From CAWEHU01 sp963808965 (lineage in GTDB: Bacteria > Pseudomonadota > Alphaproteobacteria > Acetobacterales > Acetobacteraceae): 64,000 nt of DNA. The stretch lies in the NCBI GenBank assembly GCA_963808965.1, contig CAWEHU010000016.1:62001-126000 (forward strand). The letters run 5' to 3'. Position 1 is the first letter of the stretch; every line of letters begins with the position of its first letter. Positions 54,552-63,417 of this stretch are shown here, in pieces. The notes under the pieces are model-generated. The model had not been told where the DNA came from. It searched no databases and was given only the letters and a program-made list of their open reading frames with translations. Position numbers and translations under genes: made by a program.

Positions 54552-55738
54552 TCAGGCCGCCGCTGCGGCGGTCAACGCTGCGTGGGCGGCGCCAAGGGCG
54601 GCAGCCGCATAGTCGATTTCGGCGGCCGAGGTAAAGCGTCCGATCCCGATCCGCAAGCTCCGGGAAGCCGCCTCCGCCGACAAGCCGAGACTGCTCAGTA
54701 CGTGTGAGGGTTCGATCGCGGCCGAGGAGCAGGCCGCGCCCGTCGAAACACAAAGATCCGGACAACGTCGGATGATGTCGGCAGCGGTCGTGCCCGGGAA
54801 GGTCACGTGAAAGATTCCCGGAGATTCGCGCCTCGGCGGAGCCGTTAACCCGAAGCCCCGGGATTGCTTCGCGCAGCCGAGCCAACAGGCGGCTCCGTAA
54901 GACTGCGATGCGATCGGCCTCCTCCTTCATCTCTGCTCGTGCCAAGCGGCAAGCCGTCCCGAAGCCGACGATCAAGGGGGAAGGAAAGGTCCCAGGCCGA
55001 AGCCCACGCTCCTGTCCTCCGCCCGAGAACAGCGGCGCAAGCCTTACCCGTGGGCGGCGGCGCACGAATAAGGCGCCGACCCCCTTCGGGCCGTAAATCT
55101 TGTGACCGCTGAGTGAGAGCAGGTCTACGCCCCAAGCCTTCACATCAACCGGGATTTTTCCGGCTGCCTGCGCCGCATCCGTATGGAACAGCGCGCCGGC
55201 CCCCTTCGCAATGGTGGCGAGCGCCCGAATATCCTGCACCACCCCGATCTCGTTGTTGACGGCCATGATACTGACCAGAAGCGTAGGATGCTCAAGCGCC
55301 TCACGCAGCATGTCGGGATCAAGCAAGCCATCCGGGCGAACCGGCAAGAGGACCGGGTCGAACCCCTCCCCCGCTAGATCGGCGACACAGGCCAGGGTGC
55401 ATTTGTGTTCGGTGGAGAGCGTGACGATGCGTCGACGGGGATCGCCGGAGAGTCGCGCGTGACGAGCAGCGCCCTTCAAGGCCAGATTGGTGCTCTCGGT
55501 CGCGCCCGAGGTGAAGATGACCTCCTTCGGGTCCGCGCCGATCAGCGCAGCCGTCTCGGCACGCGCCCGTTCCACGGCGGCCTCGGCGCGCTGCCCCATC
55601 GCATGGTCAGTGCTATGCGGATTCCCGTATTCCTCGCCGAACCAGGGCAGCATGGCGTCCAGAACTCGGGGGTCGCAGCGGGTCGTGGCCTGATTATCCA
55701 GATACACCGGACAACTCGGCAGGTACAGGAAGCGTCAT
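54552..55738 (-). CDS. iscS: Cysteine desulfurase IscS (frameshift near 54811, possibly another at 55707)
   Basis: PLP enzyme that takes sulfur from cysteine for Fe-S clusters and MnmA. It shows VYLDNQATTRCDPRVLDAM, NPHSTDHAMGQRAE, VNNEIGVVQDI, HTDAAQAAGKIPVDV and the PLP Lys in SLSGHKIYGPKGVGAL. The catalytic-Cys loop CVSTGAACSSA and tail SLRIGIGRFTSAAEID are in another frame. Dropping one A of AAA at 54810-54812 gives SGNLHVTFPGTTAADI. Upstream, MTLPVPAELS (ATG 55738) joins VYLDNQ if one C of CC at 55707-55708 is dropped; otherwise a GTG at 55707 starts it. The gene lies 17 bases after the other desulfurase. Confidence 0.87.
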
Positions 55739-55754
55739 GGAAGGCCATGTAGTC

Positions 55755-56853
55755 TCAGGCGGCTCGGGGCGCCAGGGCGGGACGGAGCTGGGCCGCCATC
55801 GCGGCGTATGCGGGGATGAACGCTTCGACGTCCGATTGGCAAGCGTTCCAGGGTAGCGAGACGCGGATGGCCTGACCGGCCAGGGGGCCAAGGCCCATAG
55901 CCGCGAGGACGTGGCTCGCAGAGATCTTGCCCGAGCTGCAGGCTGCACCGGCGCTGACCGCCACACCTGCGAGATCGAGCGCGATCACCTGCGTGTCGCC
56001 TCGTACCCCCGGCAGGATGAGGCAGGTCGTATTGGGAAGGCGCTCGGCTCCGCCGCCGCAGACCACCGCTCCCTGGGCAATCGCCGCCCGTTCGATGCTG
56101 TCCCGCAGGTCGGCTACATCCGGGGACGGCTGCGCTGCCGAAGCGGCGGCCGCGAACCCCGCGATGGCGGGCAGCGCCGGCGTGCCGCCGCGGCGGCCCC
56201 GCTCCTGCCCGCCACCGCCGATGAGGGGAGCAATGGAGGACAACTCGGGCGCGAGCAGCAGCGCCCCAGCTCCCGTCGGACCGCCCAGTTTATGCGATGA
56301 CAAGGCAATGCTATGCGCTCCGAGAGCGGCGAGATTCACGGGAAGGCGACCCGCGGCCTGTACGGCGTCGACGTGCAACAACGCGCCGAATTCGGCGACA
56401 GAGGCGAGCTGCCTCAGCAACGGGCTGGAGCACGCCGGTCTCATTGTTGGCCAGCATCAGGCAAACGAGCGCGTTTGGTGTTCGCCCCAACAGCTCTTGG
56501 AGCGCACTCAGGTCCGCAACTCCTTCCTTATCGACGGGCAACACCGCGGCACCGGGGAGGGCGTTCCGTATGGCGTCGTGCTCGACGGCGCTGACGATGG
56601 GTCGGCGGCTCTGTCCGAGGCCGTGAACGGCGAGTGCGTCCGCCTCGGTGCCGCCTGACGTAAATACCAAATCGGCCGGCCGGGCTCCGAACCGATCGGC
56701 GAGCGCTTCCCGTGCGTTCTCGAGAACGCGCCGAGCCGCCCGGCCCGCAGCGTGGACCGAGGATGGATTGCCGACAGACTCGAATGCCGAGACTACCGCG
56801 GCGCGGGCCTCGGGACGCAGCGGCTCGGTCGCATTGGCGTCGAGATACGTCAC
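55755..56853 (-). CDS. Second cysteine desulfurase/aminotransferase class V (frameshift near 56403)
   Basis: NifS/IscS-like PLP protein of about 365 aa. It starts TYLDANATEPLRPEARAAV (GTG) with NPSSVHAAGRAAR, VFTSGGTEADALAV and ANNETGVLQPVAEAA. After one extra base (GG at 56403-56404) it continues SVAEFGALLHVDAVQAAGRLPVN, PLP Lys in ALSSHKLGGPTGAGAL, GGGQERGRRGGTPALP and a catalytic-type Cys in SAGAACSSGKISASHVL. It is a shorter, more divergent paralogue of the iscS next to it, a pairing seen in alphaproteobacteria. Its separate role is unclear; it may be a dedicated sulfur donor. Confidence 0.85.
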
Positions 56854-56886
56854 GAATAACTCACGGGCGAGCGATTGAGGGCTCGG

Positions 56887-57577
56887 CTATTCCGCAGCGG
56901 ACCGCCGCCGCGGTTGCGGCGCGTTACTCGCCAGCCGGGCTACCCGCGCCTCCAGTTCCGCCAACTCTGTGCGGAGCCCCTCCAGATCGCGGAGGAGCGG
57001 ATCCAAGGAATCGTCGCAGGGGGTTCCATAAGCGTCAAAATCGGCCCTGGACCGAGGCAGCTCGCGGTCTACTGGGCGGGCCGGGATGCCGATGACCGTC
57101 GTTCCGGCGGGTACGTCGCGGACCACGACAGCGTTGGCGCCAATTCGGGCATTGTCCCCGATCGTGATCGCGCCCAGTACCTTTAGCTCCGGCACCGATG
57201 ATCACGCCGTCGCAAATGGTCGGATGACGTTTACCTCGAAGCGAGCTGGTACCGCCAAGAGTGACCTGGTGGTAGAGGTAGACGTCATCACCGATTTGGG
57301 CGGTCTCCCCGATCACGACCCCCATCCCGTGATCGATGACAAGCCGTCGACCGATCTGTGCCGCTGGATGGATCTCAATGCCTGTCATCCATCGGCCGAT
57401 ATGGGACAAGAGGCGGCCTAGCAAGCGAAGTCGTGCGCGCCATAAAGCGTGCGCGGCTTTGTGGAACATTTGCGCATGGAGACCGGGATAGCACAGCAGC
57501 ACCTCCAGCCCCGACCGCGCGGCGGGATCCCGTTCCCGGTAAACTCTTACAGATTCTCGCAGAAACATGAATGCCAT
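56887..57577 (-). CDS. cysE: Serine O-acetyltransferase (frameshift near 57183)
   Basis: Left-handed beta-helix acetyltransferase that makes O-acetylserine, the cysteine precursor, from serine and acetyl-CoA. AFMFLRESVRVYRERDPAARSGLEVLLCYPGLHA and the active-site block GIEIHPAAQIGRRLVIDHGMGVVIGET are clear. After GVIIGAGAK one extra base (TTT at 57182-57184) shifts the frame; corrected, it reads KVLGAITIGDNARIGANAVVVRDVPAGTTVIGIPARPV. A coiled-coil-like tail (LLRDLEGLRTELAELEARVARL) ends it, giving the EpsC-type length of about 229 aa. It heads the sulfur operon, 33 bases before the desulfurase. Confidence 0.88.
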
Positions 57578-57928
57578 GCGACAATTCCGTTATGAAAGAT
57601 CGGTCGTTCAACCTATATTTCGCCCACCCTGGAGCCTAGAGCCCGTTCCGGGGTAAGCGGCCAGCCGGGGCCGAGAACATGGGTTGAAAGTTGCGATCTT
57701 GCGGCAGCACCTCGCTGCCGTGCCCGAAGCTAGTTACTACCCACCCCGTGGGTCAAGAATGCGGAGGGCCGGGGATAACGGCGGGATCGCGGATCCAGGT
57801 TTTCGAGTCCGGCCCTGCTAAGGGGTTTACGGAGCGAATCGCTTGGGTCTTTGGAACCCGTGCGGAGCGGGTCGGTCAGGTCGGCCGCCTGTCCCGCGGG
57901 TCGCACAGAGGATGGAATTCGGAACGCC
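57578..57928. other. Intergenic stretch between cysE and the alpha/beta hydrolase
   Basis: 351 bases, divergent promoters expected. An ATG AAA-type reading frame starting near 57593 is not sustained. No IscR-like regulator gene or obvious operator palindrome is visible. Nothing else supported. Confidence 0.35.
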
Positions 57929-58594
57929 ATGCCTGAAGTGATGTTTGCTGGCCCCGACGGCCGGCTGGAGGGTCGTTACCACCACTCTAAGGAGACAGGC
58001 GCGCCAGTCGCTCTGATCCTGCACCCGCACCCACTGCACGGCGGAACGATGAATAATCGCGTAACTTTCGCGACTTACCAGTCGTTTCAGAAGGTGGGGT
58101 GTTCGGTGATGCGGTTTAATTTCCGCGGGGTGGGGCGGAGCCAGGGGCGATACGACGGCGGCATCGGCGAGATCGGCGATGCGGCGGCGGCGCTCGACTG
58201 GATGCAGGCGGTGAACCCCAACTCGGGCGGGCTCTGGATCGCGGGCTACTCGTTCGGCGCCTTCATCGGCATGCAACTCCTGATGCGCCGGCCGGAAATC
58301 TCCGGCTGGGTCAGCATCGCGCCCCCCGCGAACCACTACGATTTCGGCTTCCTGGCACCCTGTCCCTGCGGCGGGCTCATGATCCACGGCGACGCGGACG
58401 AGCTGGTGCCGGAGCCCGCCGTGCGAAAGCTGGTCGAGAAGCTGAACACCCAGAAGAACGTGCATGTCGACTACCGCGTCTTCGCCGGCGCGGATCACGT
58501 GTTCGCCGACCAGGCGGACCGGATCGCCGAAGCGGTCGAGGATCACGTCGGCCAGGCGCTGGCCCGCCGGGCGATGGCGCTCGCGGCCGACTGA
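57929..58594 (+). CDS. Alpha/beta hydrolase
   Basis: 221-residue serine hydrolase of the small YcjY/CC_2154-like group. Oxyanion-hole region LILHPHPLHGGTMNNRV, FNFRGVGRSQG, nucleophile elbow in AGYSFGAFIG, acid in HGDADELVPE and His in FAGADHVFADQ are all visible. It is cytoplasmic with no signal peptide. The ATG at 57929 (MPEVMFAGPDG) follows GGAAC; the upstream in-frame sequence is not conserved. The substrate is unknown. A strong terminator follows. Confidence 0.9.
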   Translation: MPEVMFAGPDGRLEGRYHHSKETGAPVALILHPHPLHGGTMNNRVTFATYQSFQKVGCSVMRFNFRGVGRSQGRYDGGIGEIGDAAAALDWMQAVNPNSGGLWIAGYSFGAFIGMQLLMRRPEISGWVSIAPPANHYDFGFLAPCPCGGLMIHGDADELVPEPAVRKLVEKLNTQKNVHVDYRVFAGADHVFADQADRIAEAVEDHVGQALARRAMALAAD

Positions 58595-58615
58595 CGCAGC
58601 CCCCGGTCCACCTCG

Positions 58616-58642
58616 AAAAGGCGGGCTTCGGCCCGCTTTTTT
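58616..58642 (+). terminator. Rho-independent terminator after the hydrolase
   Basis: GCGGGC at 58621-58626, loop TTCG, GCCCGC at 58631-58636, then six T at 58637-58642, with AAAAG ahead of the stem. It is a textbook intrinsic terminator 22 bases after the stop. Confidence 0.93.
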
Positions 58643-58743
58643 CGCGTCCGCGAGCATAGCCATCACCACCCAGTCTTCACAATATGTGGTTGCTCGCGCG
58701 CCTCTCTCCCCTTATATGTAGCGAAGAACGAGGGGGCAGCGGC

Positions 58744-61240
58744 ATGGACGGCGGAGCAGCCTGGATACCGGCGGAGGCGGAGACCCAATCGCGCGGCATG
58801 CCCGGCGTGGCCTTCGGGGAGGCTCCGCTGCCCGCGCGCCCGCTCGATCCGGGCATGGGCGTCGCCGTCGCCCGGCGAACCGTATTCCGCCCGGAGGATG
58901 AATCCTGCTTCGGCCGGGTCGCCGACCGGGTCGCCCTCGGCAACATCGCCCTGCTCGGTCCGGACCCCGGCCCGGAGGCGGAAACCGAGCGCGCCCGGCT
59001 CCGCAACGCGATCGCGACCGGCGCGCTCATCACCTCCGGCCGCCATCTCCAGCATGGCGACGCCTCCCAGCCCAGCCGCAACATGGAGGTGTTCACCAAC
59101 TGCGCGACCGCGATCGCCTCGTTCGCCAAGTTCTATCTCCTGCTCAACGGCTCGGGCGTCGGCCGCGCCTATGACGACGCGCTGATGGCGGTGGATTGGG
59201 CCGAGGCGCCGAACCTGCTGCTCTATCTTTCGCCCGCGCATCCCGATTACCCGCGTGACCCGGAGGGCCTGCGCCGATTCGGGATCGAGCTCGGCGTGCT
59301 GCCCTGGGACGCCCCCGCCCGCCTCAGCCCAGCGCAGGCCGATTCGGTCCGCGCCTGCATCGCCCGCGAACTGCTCGCCGCTCCCCAAGCGGCGCCCGCC
59401 GACGCGCTGATCCACACGGTCGCTGACAGCCGTGAAGGCTGGGCGCGTGCCGTCGAGATCCTTGAGGCAATGGCGTTCCGCCGCGAGCGCGACCGCACCC
59501 TCGTGCTCGATCTCTCGCTGGTCCGGCCGGCGGGCAGCCCAATTCGCGGCATGCAAGGCCGCCCCGCCTCCGGCCCCGTGTCGCTGCTTCGCGCGTTCAT
59601 CAACATTCGGCGCGAGGTGATCGGCCCCGCCCGCGACCGGCGCATGGAGCCTTGGGAGCAGGCCCTTCGGATCGACCACCATCTCTCGGTCGAGGTGCAG
59701 GTAGGTGGCGCCCGCCGCGCCGCGCGCATGGCGACCAAATCCTGGCGCGATCCGGGCGTGCTCCGCTTCATCCGCGCCAAGGCCGAGGGCGGACTCTGGA
59801 CCGCCAACAACTCGGTGATGGTGGATCGCGAATTCTGGGACCGGCTCGCCGCCCCCTCGTCTCGGCCGGCGAGGGGAGAGGGAGTTCGAAAGCCCCCTCC
59901 TCCCGGCCGGCGAGGGGGTTGGGGGAGGGCGAACGGGAGAAGACTCCCTCATCCGCCACGCCCGCGCCGTGTTCGAGGAAGCGACTGCCTGCGCCTGGAT
60001 CAACGGCGAGCCCGGTTTCATCAACGCCGACAAGCTCGAGGACCATCGCACCGGCGCGGCCTGGAACCGTCCGGCGCACGAGGACGGGCGCGGCTTCCGC
60101 AGCTCGCGCTACCAAGTGGACGAGGCCGCCCCGCTGCTGGCCGAGCTCACCCGTCGCGCCGCCGGCTCGCGCTTTCCCGTGACCACCAATCCCTGCGGCG
60201 AGATCGCGCTGCACGTCACCGGCGGCTATTGCGTCATCGCCGATTTCGCGCCGCTGCTCGCCTGCCCCGCGCCGCTCAATTCGATCGCGCCCGGCGCGGC
60301 GCCCGACGACGTGGCGGCGCTGTGGGATGCGCGGGCGGAAGACGCGGTGCGGCTCGGCGTCCGGTTCCTCATGCGCGCCAACCGGATGGACGCGCTCTAT
60401 GCCGACGAGGTCGCGCGCACCAATCGCATGGGCATCGGGCCGACCGGCTTGCACGAATGGGCCTGGATGCGCTTCGGCTTCACCTTCGCCGACCTGCTGG
60501 ATGAGACCCGGTCGGCGCCGTTCTGGTCCACCTTGCGCCGCTGGTCCGACGCGGCGAAGGACGAGGCGAACGCCTATGCGGCGGAGCTCGGCTTGGTGCG
60601 GCCGGTGACGGTCACGACGATCAAGCCCGCGGGCACGACGAGCAAGCTGTTCGGCCTCACCGAGGGCGCGCATCTGCCGGCGCGGCGGCAATATCTGCGC
60701 TGGGTGCAGTTCAAGGGCGAGCGTGACCCGGCGACCGGCGACTGGCTGCCGGGCGCGGATCCTTTGCTCGCCGAATACGAGGCGCGCGGCTATCCGCTGC
60801 GCACGCTGCATAGTTTCCCGGGCATGACGATCGTCGGCTTCCCGACCGTGCCGCTCATCATGCGGCTCGGCTTGGGCGACGGGCTGGTCACGGCCCCGGA
60901 GGCGAGCCCGGCGGAGCAGTATCATTGGCTACGGTTGCTGGAGCACCATTGGATCGGCGCCGAACAGGGCAATCAGGTGAGCTACACGCTGAAGATTTAT
61001 ACCGACCGGCACGATCTCGCTGCGTTTCGCGAAGTGGTGTTGCGCGAGCAGCCGGAAGTGCGTTGCTGCGCGGTGCTGCCGACCCGCCCCGATCATGCGC
61101 TCGGTTACGAGTATCTGCCCGAGGAGGAAGTGCGGGCCGAGCATTTCGCCGCGCTGGTCGCGGGTATCGAGACGGCGGAGGCGGGCGAGGGCGTCGATCT
61201 CGCGCATCTGGCGTGTGCCGGCGGGGTGTGTCCGATTTAA
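58744..61240 (+). CDS. nrdJ: Class II (adenosylcobalamin) ribonucleotide reductase, RTPR type, with palindromic insert and frameshift
   Basis: Reduces ribonucleotides with a B12-derived radical. The N-terminal half (ATG 58744) has GRHLQHGD and the first redox Cys in EVFTNCATAIASFAKFYLLLNGSGVGR. The second half has the thiyl-radical Cys in TTNPCGEIALH (about 60180), RTNRMGIGPTGLHEWAW, TIKPAGTTSKLFGLTEGAHLPA and the C-terminal redox pair CAGGVCPI. Between REFWDRLAAP and DSLIRHARAVFEEATACAWING lies about 90 bases of GC-rich palindromic sequence; the first frame stays open across it, then shifts by one. Dropping one A of AA at 59940-59941 makes the insert an in-frame 29-residue insertion. Confidence 0.87.
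59853..59943. repeat. Palindromic repeat element inserted inside the ribonucleotide reductase gene
   Basis: Two similar units of about 42-46 bases in tandem (from 59853 and from 59894), each with the core CGGCCGGCGAGGGG. Unit 1 pairs CCCCTCG with CGAGGGG; unit 2 pairs CCCCCTC with GAGGGGG. The flanking protein sequence is continuous without it. The translated insert is Arg/Gly/Pro-rich (RPARGEGVRKPPPPGRRGG). It shares GGGAGAGGGAG with the dppA-dppB spacer. Confidence 0.75.
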
Positions 61241-61394
61241 GGCGGTGAGCCGCTTCGTGCCAGAGCGGGATGATAGTTCTGGCAATCGGCGGAGCGATTC
61301 CCGAATCGGTTAAGGTCTGATTCAACCTGCTGGCTGGGCAGCAGCAAGCGGCCGGAAGAGCGTACGCTCTCCCGGCTTTGGCTGTCGGTTGTTA

Positions 61395-62061
61395 TCAGGC
61401 TTGCGCCCGGTGCTGGAGCGGTTGCACCGCTTGCTGGGCAATTTGCCCGACCAGCTGCCACAATCTCGCGTTCGCGGTCAGCGTGTTGCGCACGAGTTCC
61501 ACGTAGAGATCCCGCTGGACTTCGGCAAACTCCACTGGCGAGTTGCACTTGGCAAGATGCCGGCGCTTGTCTTCAATACTTCCCATCGACTGCTGGAACA
61601 GATCGAAGTAAGCGCGCTGCCACTCTTGCAGGCCACGTCCGACGCTCGTCCATGAGTCGAACAACGCACGCACGTCGACGTCGGCGCGCTCGGCGGCCTG
61701 GCGATACACGTCGGTAACGTGGGCTGTGGTTTCCACCAGACGCCGGCTCTGCTCCAAGCCCGCATCCGCTAGCGGGCGCTGGACTCCGGCGATGGCGCGC
61801 AAGCCCGACATTGCCAAGTCATGGCCCTGGTCGGCCGCACGTCGCGTTGCATCAGCAGCCGCTTCGGCAGTGCGCCTCGTGGCATCGGCGGTCGCCTCCG
61901 CGGTGCGCCTCAAAGCCTCAGCGCTCTTCTCACCACTCTGCCGGGCTTCCTGGCCTGCCTGGTCCGCGACACTGTGGAGCCTACCGCGATCCCGGGCCTC
62001 GGGCTGGTTCCGGTCGCCTGTCTCTAGCGGGTTTTCTTGCTTCCGAGGTCTCAGCCATCAT
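61395..62061 (-). CDS. Phasin-family protein (N-terminal frameshift near 62040)
   Basis: Polyhydroxyalkanoate-granule-associated type protein, about 221 aa. The N-terminal part MMAETSE is in one frame behind AAGGAAGTG. The rest reads QENPLETGDRNQPEARDRGRLHSVADQAGQEARQSG in another, followed by repeated AEATADATRRT-like heptads and the phasin_2 core (SGLRAIAGVQ, RLVETTAHVTDVYRQAAERADVDVRALFDSW, AYFDLFQQSMGSIEDKRR, FAEVQRDLYVELVRNTLTANARLWQL). One extra base near 62040 joins them. The open frame alone (from 61913) is 172 aa. No polymerase gene is nearby. Confidence 0.82.
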
Positions 62062-63188
62062 CACTTCCTTGTCGTTTTGCGTATCGCATTTCGGTCAAAG
62101 TCCGCCGTCACGGGGGCTCGCGCCATATCTTCGTGGTGCAAGAGCACGGAAGGAACCTGTGACGGATCTTGCGGGGTTGCCAGACGGATTCAGCGAGTCT
62201 CGGGCGCATGGCGATCTGGCTCCGCCGCATGCGCTTTCATAGCGAGGTCCGCCGTCGCCCTGCGTGAACAACGCATGACGATGCATTTCATCTAGACGCA
62301 GTTGGAGGCCGTATCAACCGTGGTAATTGAATTGTCGCCTGTGGCGAATACAGCACACCCACGCGCCGTTGCTCGAACATCAAGGGCGGGCGACACCTGG
62401 TTGAGACTCACATCCGTGCAGCCCGCGGGCTGCTTGCAGAACGGTCGAGGCGCTGTGGACCTTGCTCGGCAAACTGCTCGCAGAATTTCCTCCGCGGGAA
62501 TGCGCGAACTATTTCGCTCATTGCGGATACAGGCCAAACGGAAAGTCAGGATGATTCCGCTCTAGGTTTGAAACGCGGCCGAGCACTTGCCGATGTCATG
62601 TAGCCGCGGCATCGGCTCAACGACGTGGACACAGTCAAACTCCTTAACCGTGTCCTTGAGGGGGGCGACGATCGCCCGAAGAAACGCTCGGAAATCTCTC
62701 GATGCCCCAACTCCAGCAGCTCAGTGTCCACCGAGTGCGTCGATGTTTCGAAGCCTCGTGGGCCATGTTGTGGATCCGATAGACACCGGGCGGGTCATTC
62801 GGAACGAAGACGTCCTGTCTCAATGTGGATTCGCGTGGCTGGGTCGAGACCCTCAAACGGGTTCGAGTACGATCGGACCCAGGAAGTGATTGAAGTTCTC
62901 TTTGTGCGCGGTCACGCGTGAAATCCCACCGGGCTGCGGCATAGGTGAGGAGGTGACACCAAGAGCACAATCCGCCGCAGAACCGTCCGCTTCCCACCCT
63001 AAGCGGACAATGGGGAGTCCAAGTCGCTTTATGAGACGAGGAAGTAAGAAATATAGCAAGACACCTCCCCGCACTCAGTTTCAAGGAGAACCCGACATCG
63101 CGTCGGGCTTTCCCAAACCTGCACTAGACTGCGATGCCAGCTTGCCGCAGCAATTGGTCCTTGAAGAGATCAGTGACCGTCTGCCTGA
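62062..63188. other. Gene-poor stretch, no confident coding region
   Basis: About 1.1 kb with lower, more even base composition than the rest of the window and no frame with the usual GC-third-position bias beyond short runs. Minus-strand segments around 62600-63080 (LLPRLIKRLGLPIVRLGWEA, VTAHKENFNHFLGPIV) look weakly protein-like but break repeatedly and match nothing I recognise. Probably degraded accessory DNA. Confidence 0.4.
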
Positions 63189-63417
63189 CGGCCTGATGAC
63201 TTTGGCCTAGGGCCGAACCCCAGAGAGCCGGATCCCAGCTCACGAGTTTCTAAAAAGATTGGCGAGACGTTGAAAGAGAACTGGCAGAACTTTCATTTGC
63301 TAAACCGTGGTGTAGTTGTGGTTGCAAAAAACATTGAGTACGACAACAAGTCACAACGCGCGAGGCTAGTCCAGAGTCGCTTGAAAGTAAGATATTATAC
63401 CAGTGGCCCTGTCCGAT
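63189..63417 (+). pseudogene. Fragment resembling AIPR-type abortive-infection proteins
   Basis: An open frame without a start reads GPNPREPDPSSRVSKKIG then ENWQNFHLLNRGVVVVAKNI and EYDNKSQRARLV to a TGA at 63415-63417. The blocks (Phe-His/Tyr-Leu-Leu-Asn-x-Gly-Ile/Val followed by a Tyr-Asp-Asn strand) resemble the N-terminal part of AIPR (PF10592) proteins, which usually run to 500-700 aa. Sequence before and after is not coherent, so this is a remnant or a heavily broken gene. Recognition is by eye and moderate. Confidence 0.4.

Noticed and set aside
54202..55707. A single 501-residue desulfurase-ferredoxin fusion
   Set aside because: The frame links the two only because of a one-base insertion near 54811. 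The real desulfurase C-terminus lies in another frame and the ferredoxin has its own ATG and context.
3608..62045. Programmed +1 frameshifting as a general feature of the genome
   Set aside because: The shift points share no common slippery codon or adjacent stop, occur at different depths in proteins, and are doubled bases, as in sequencing error.
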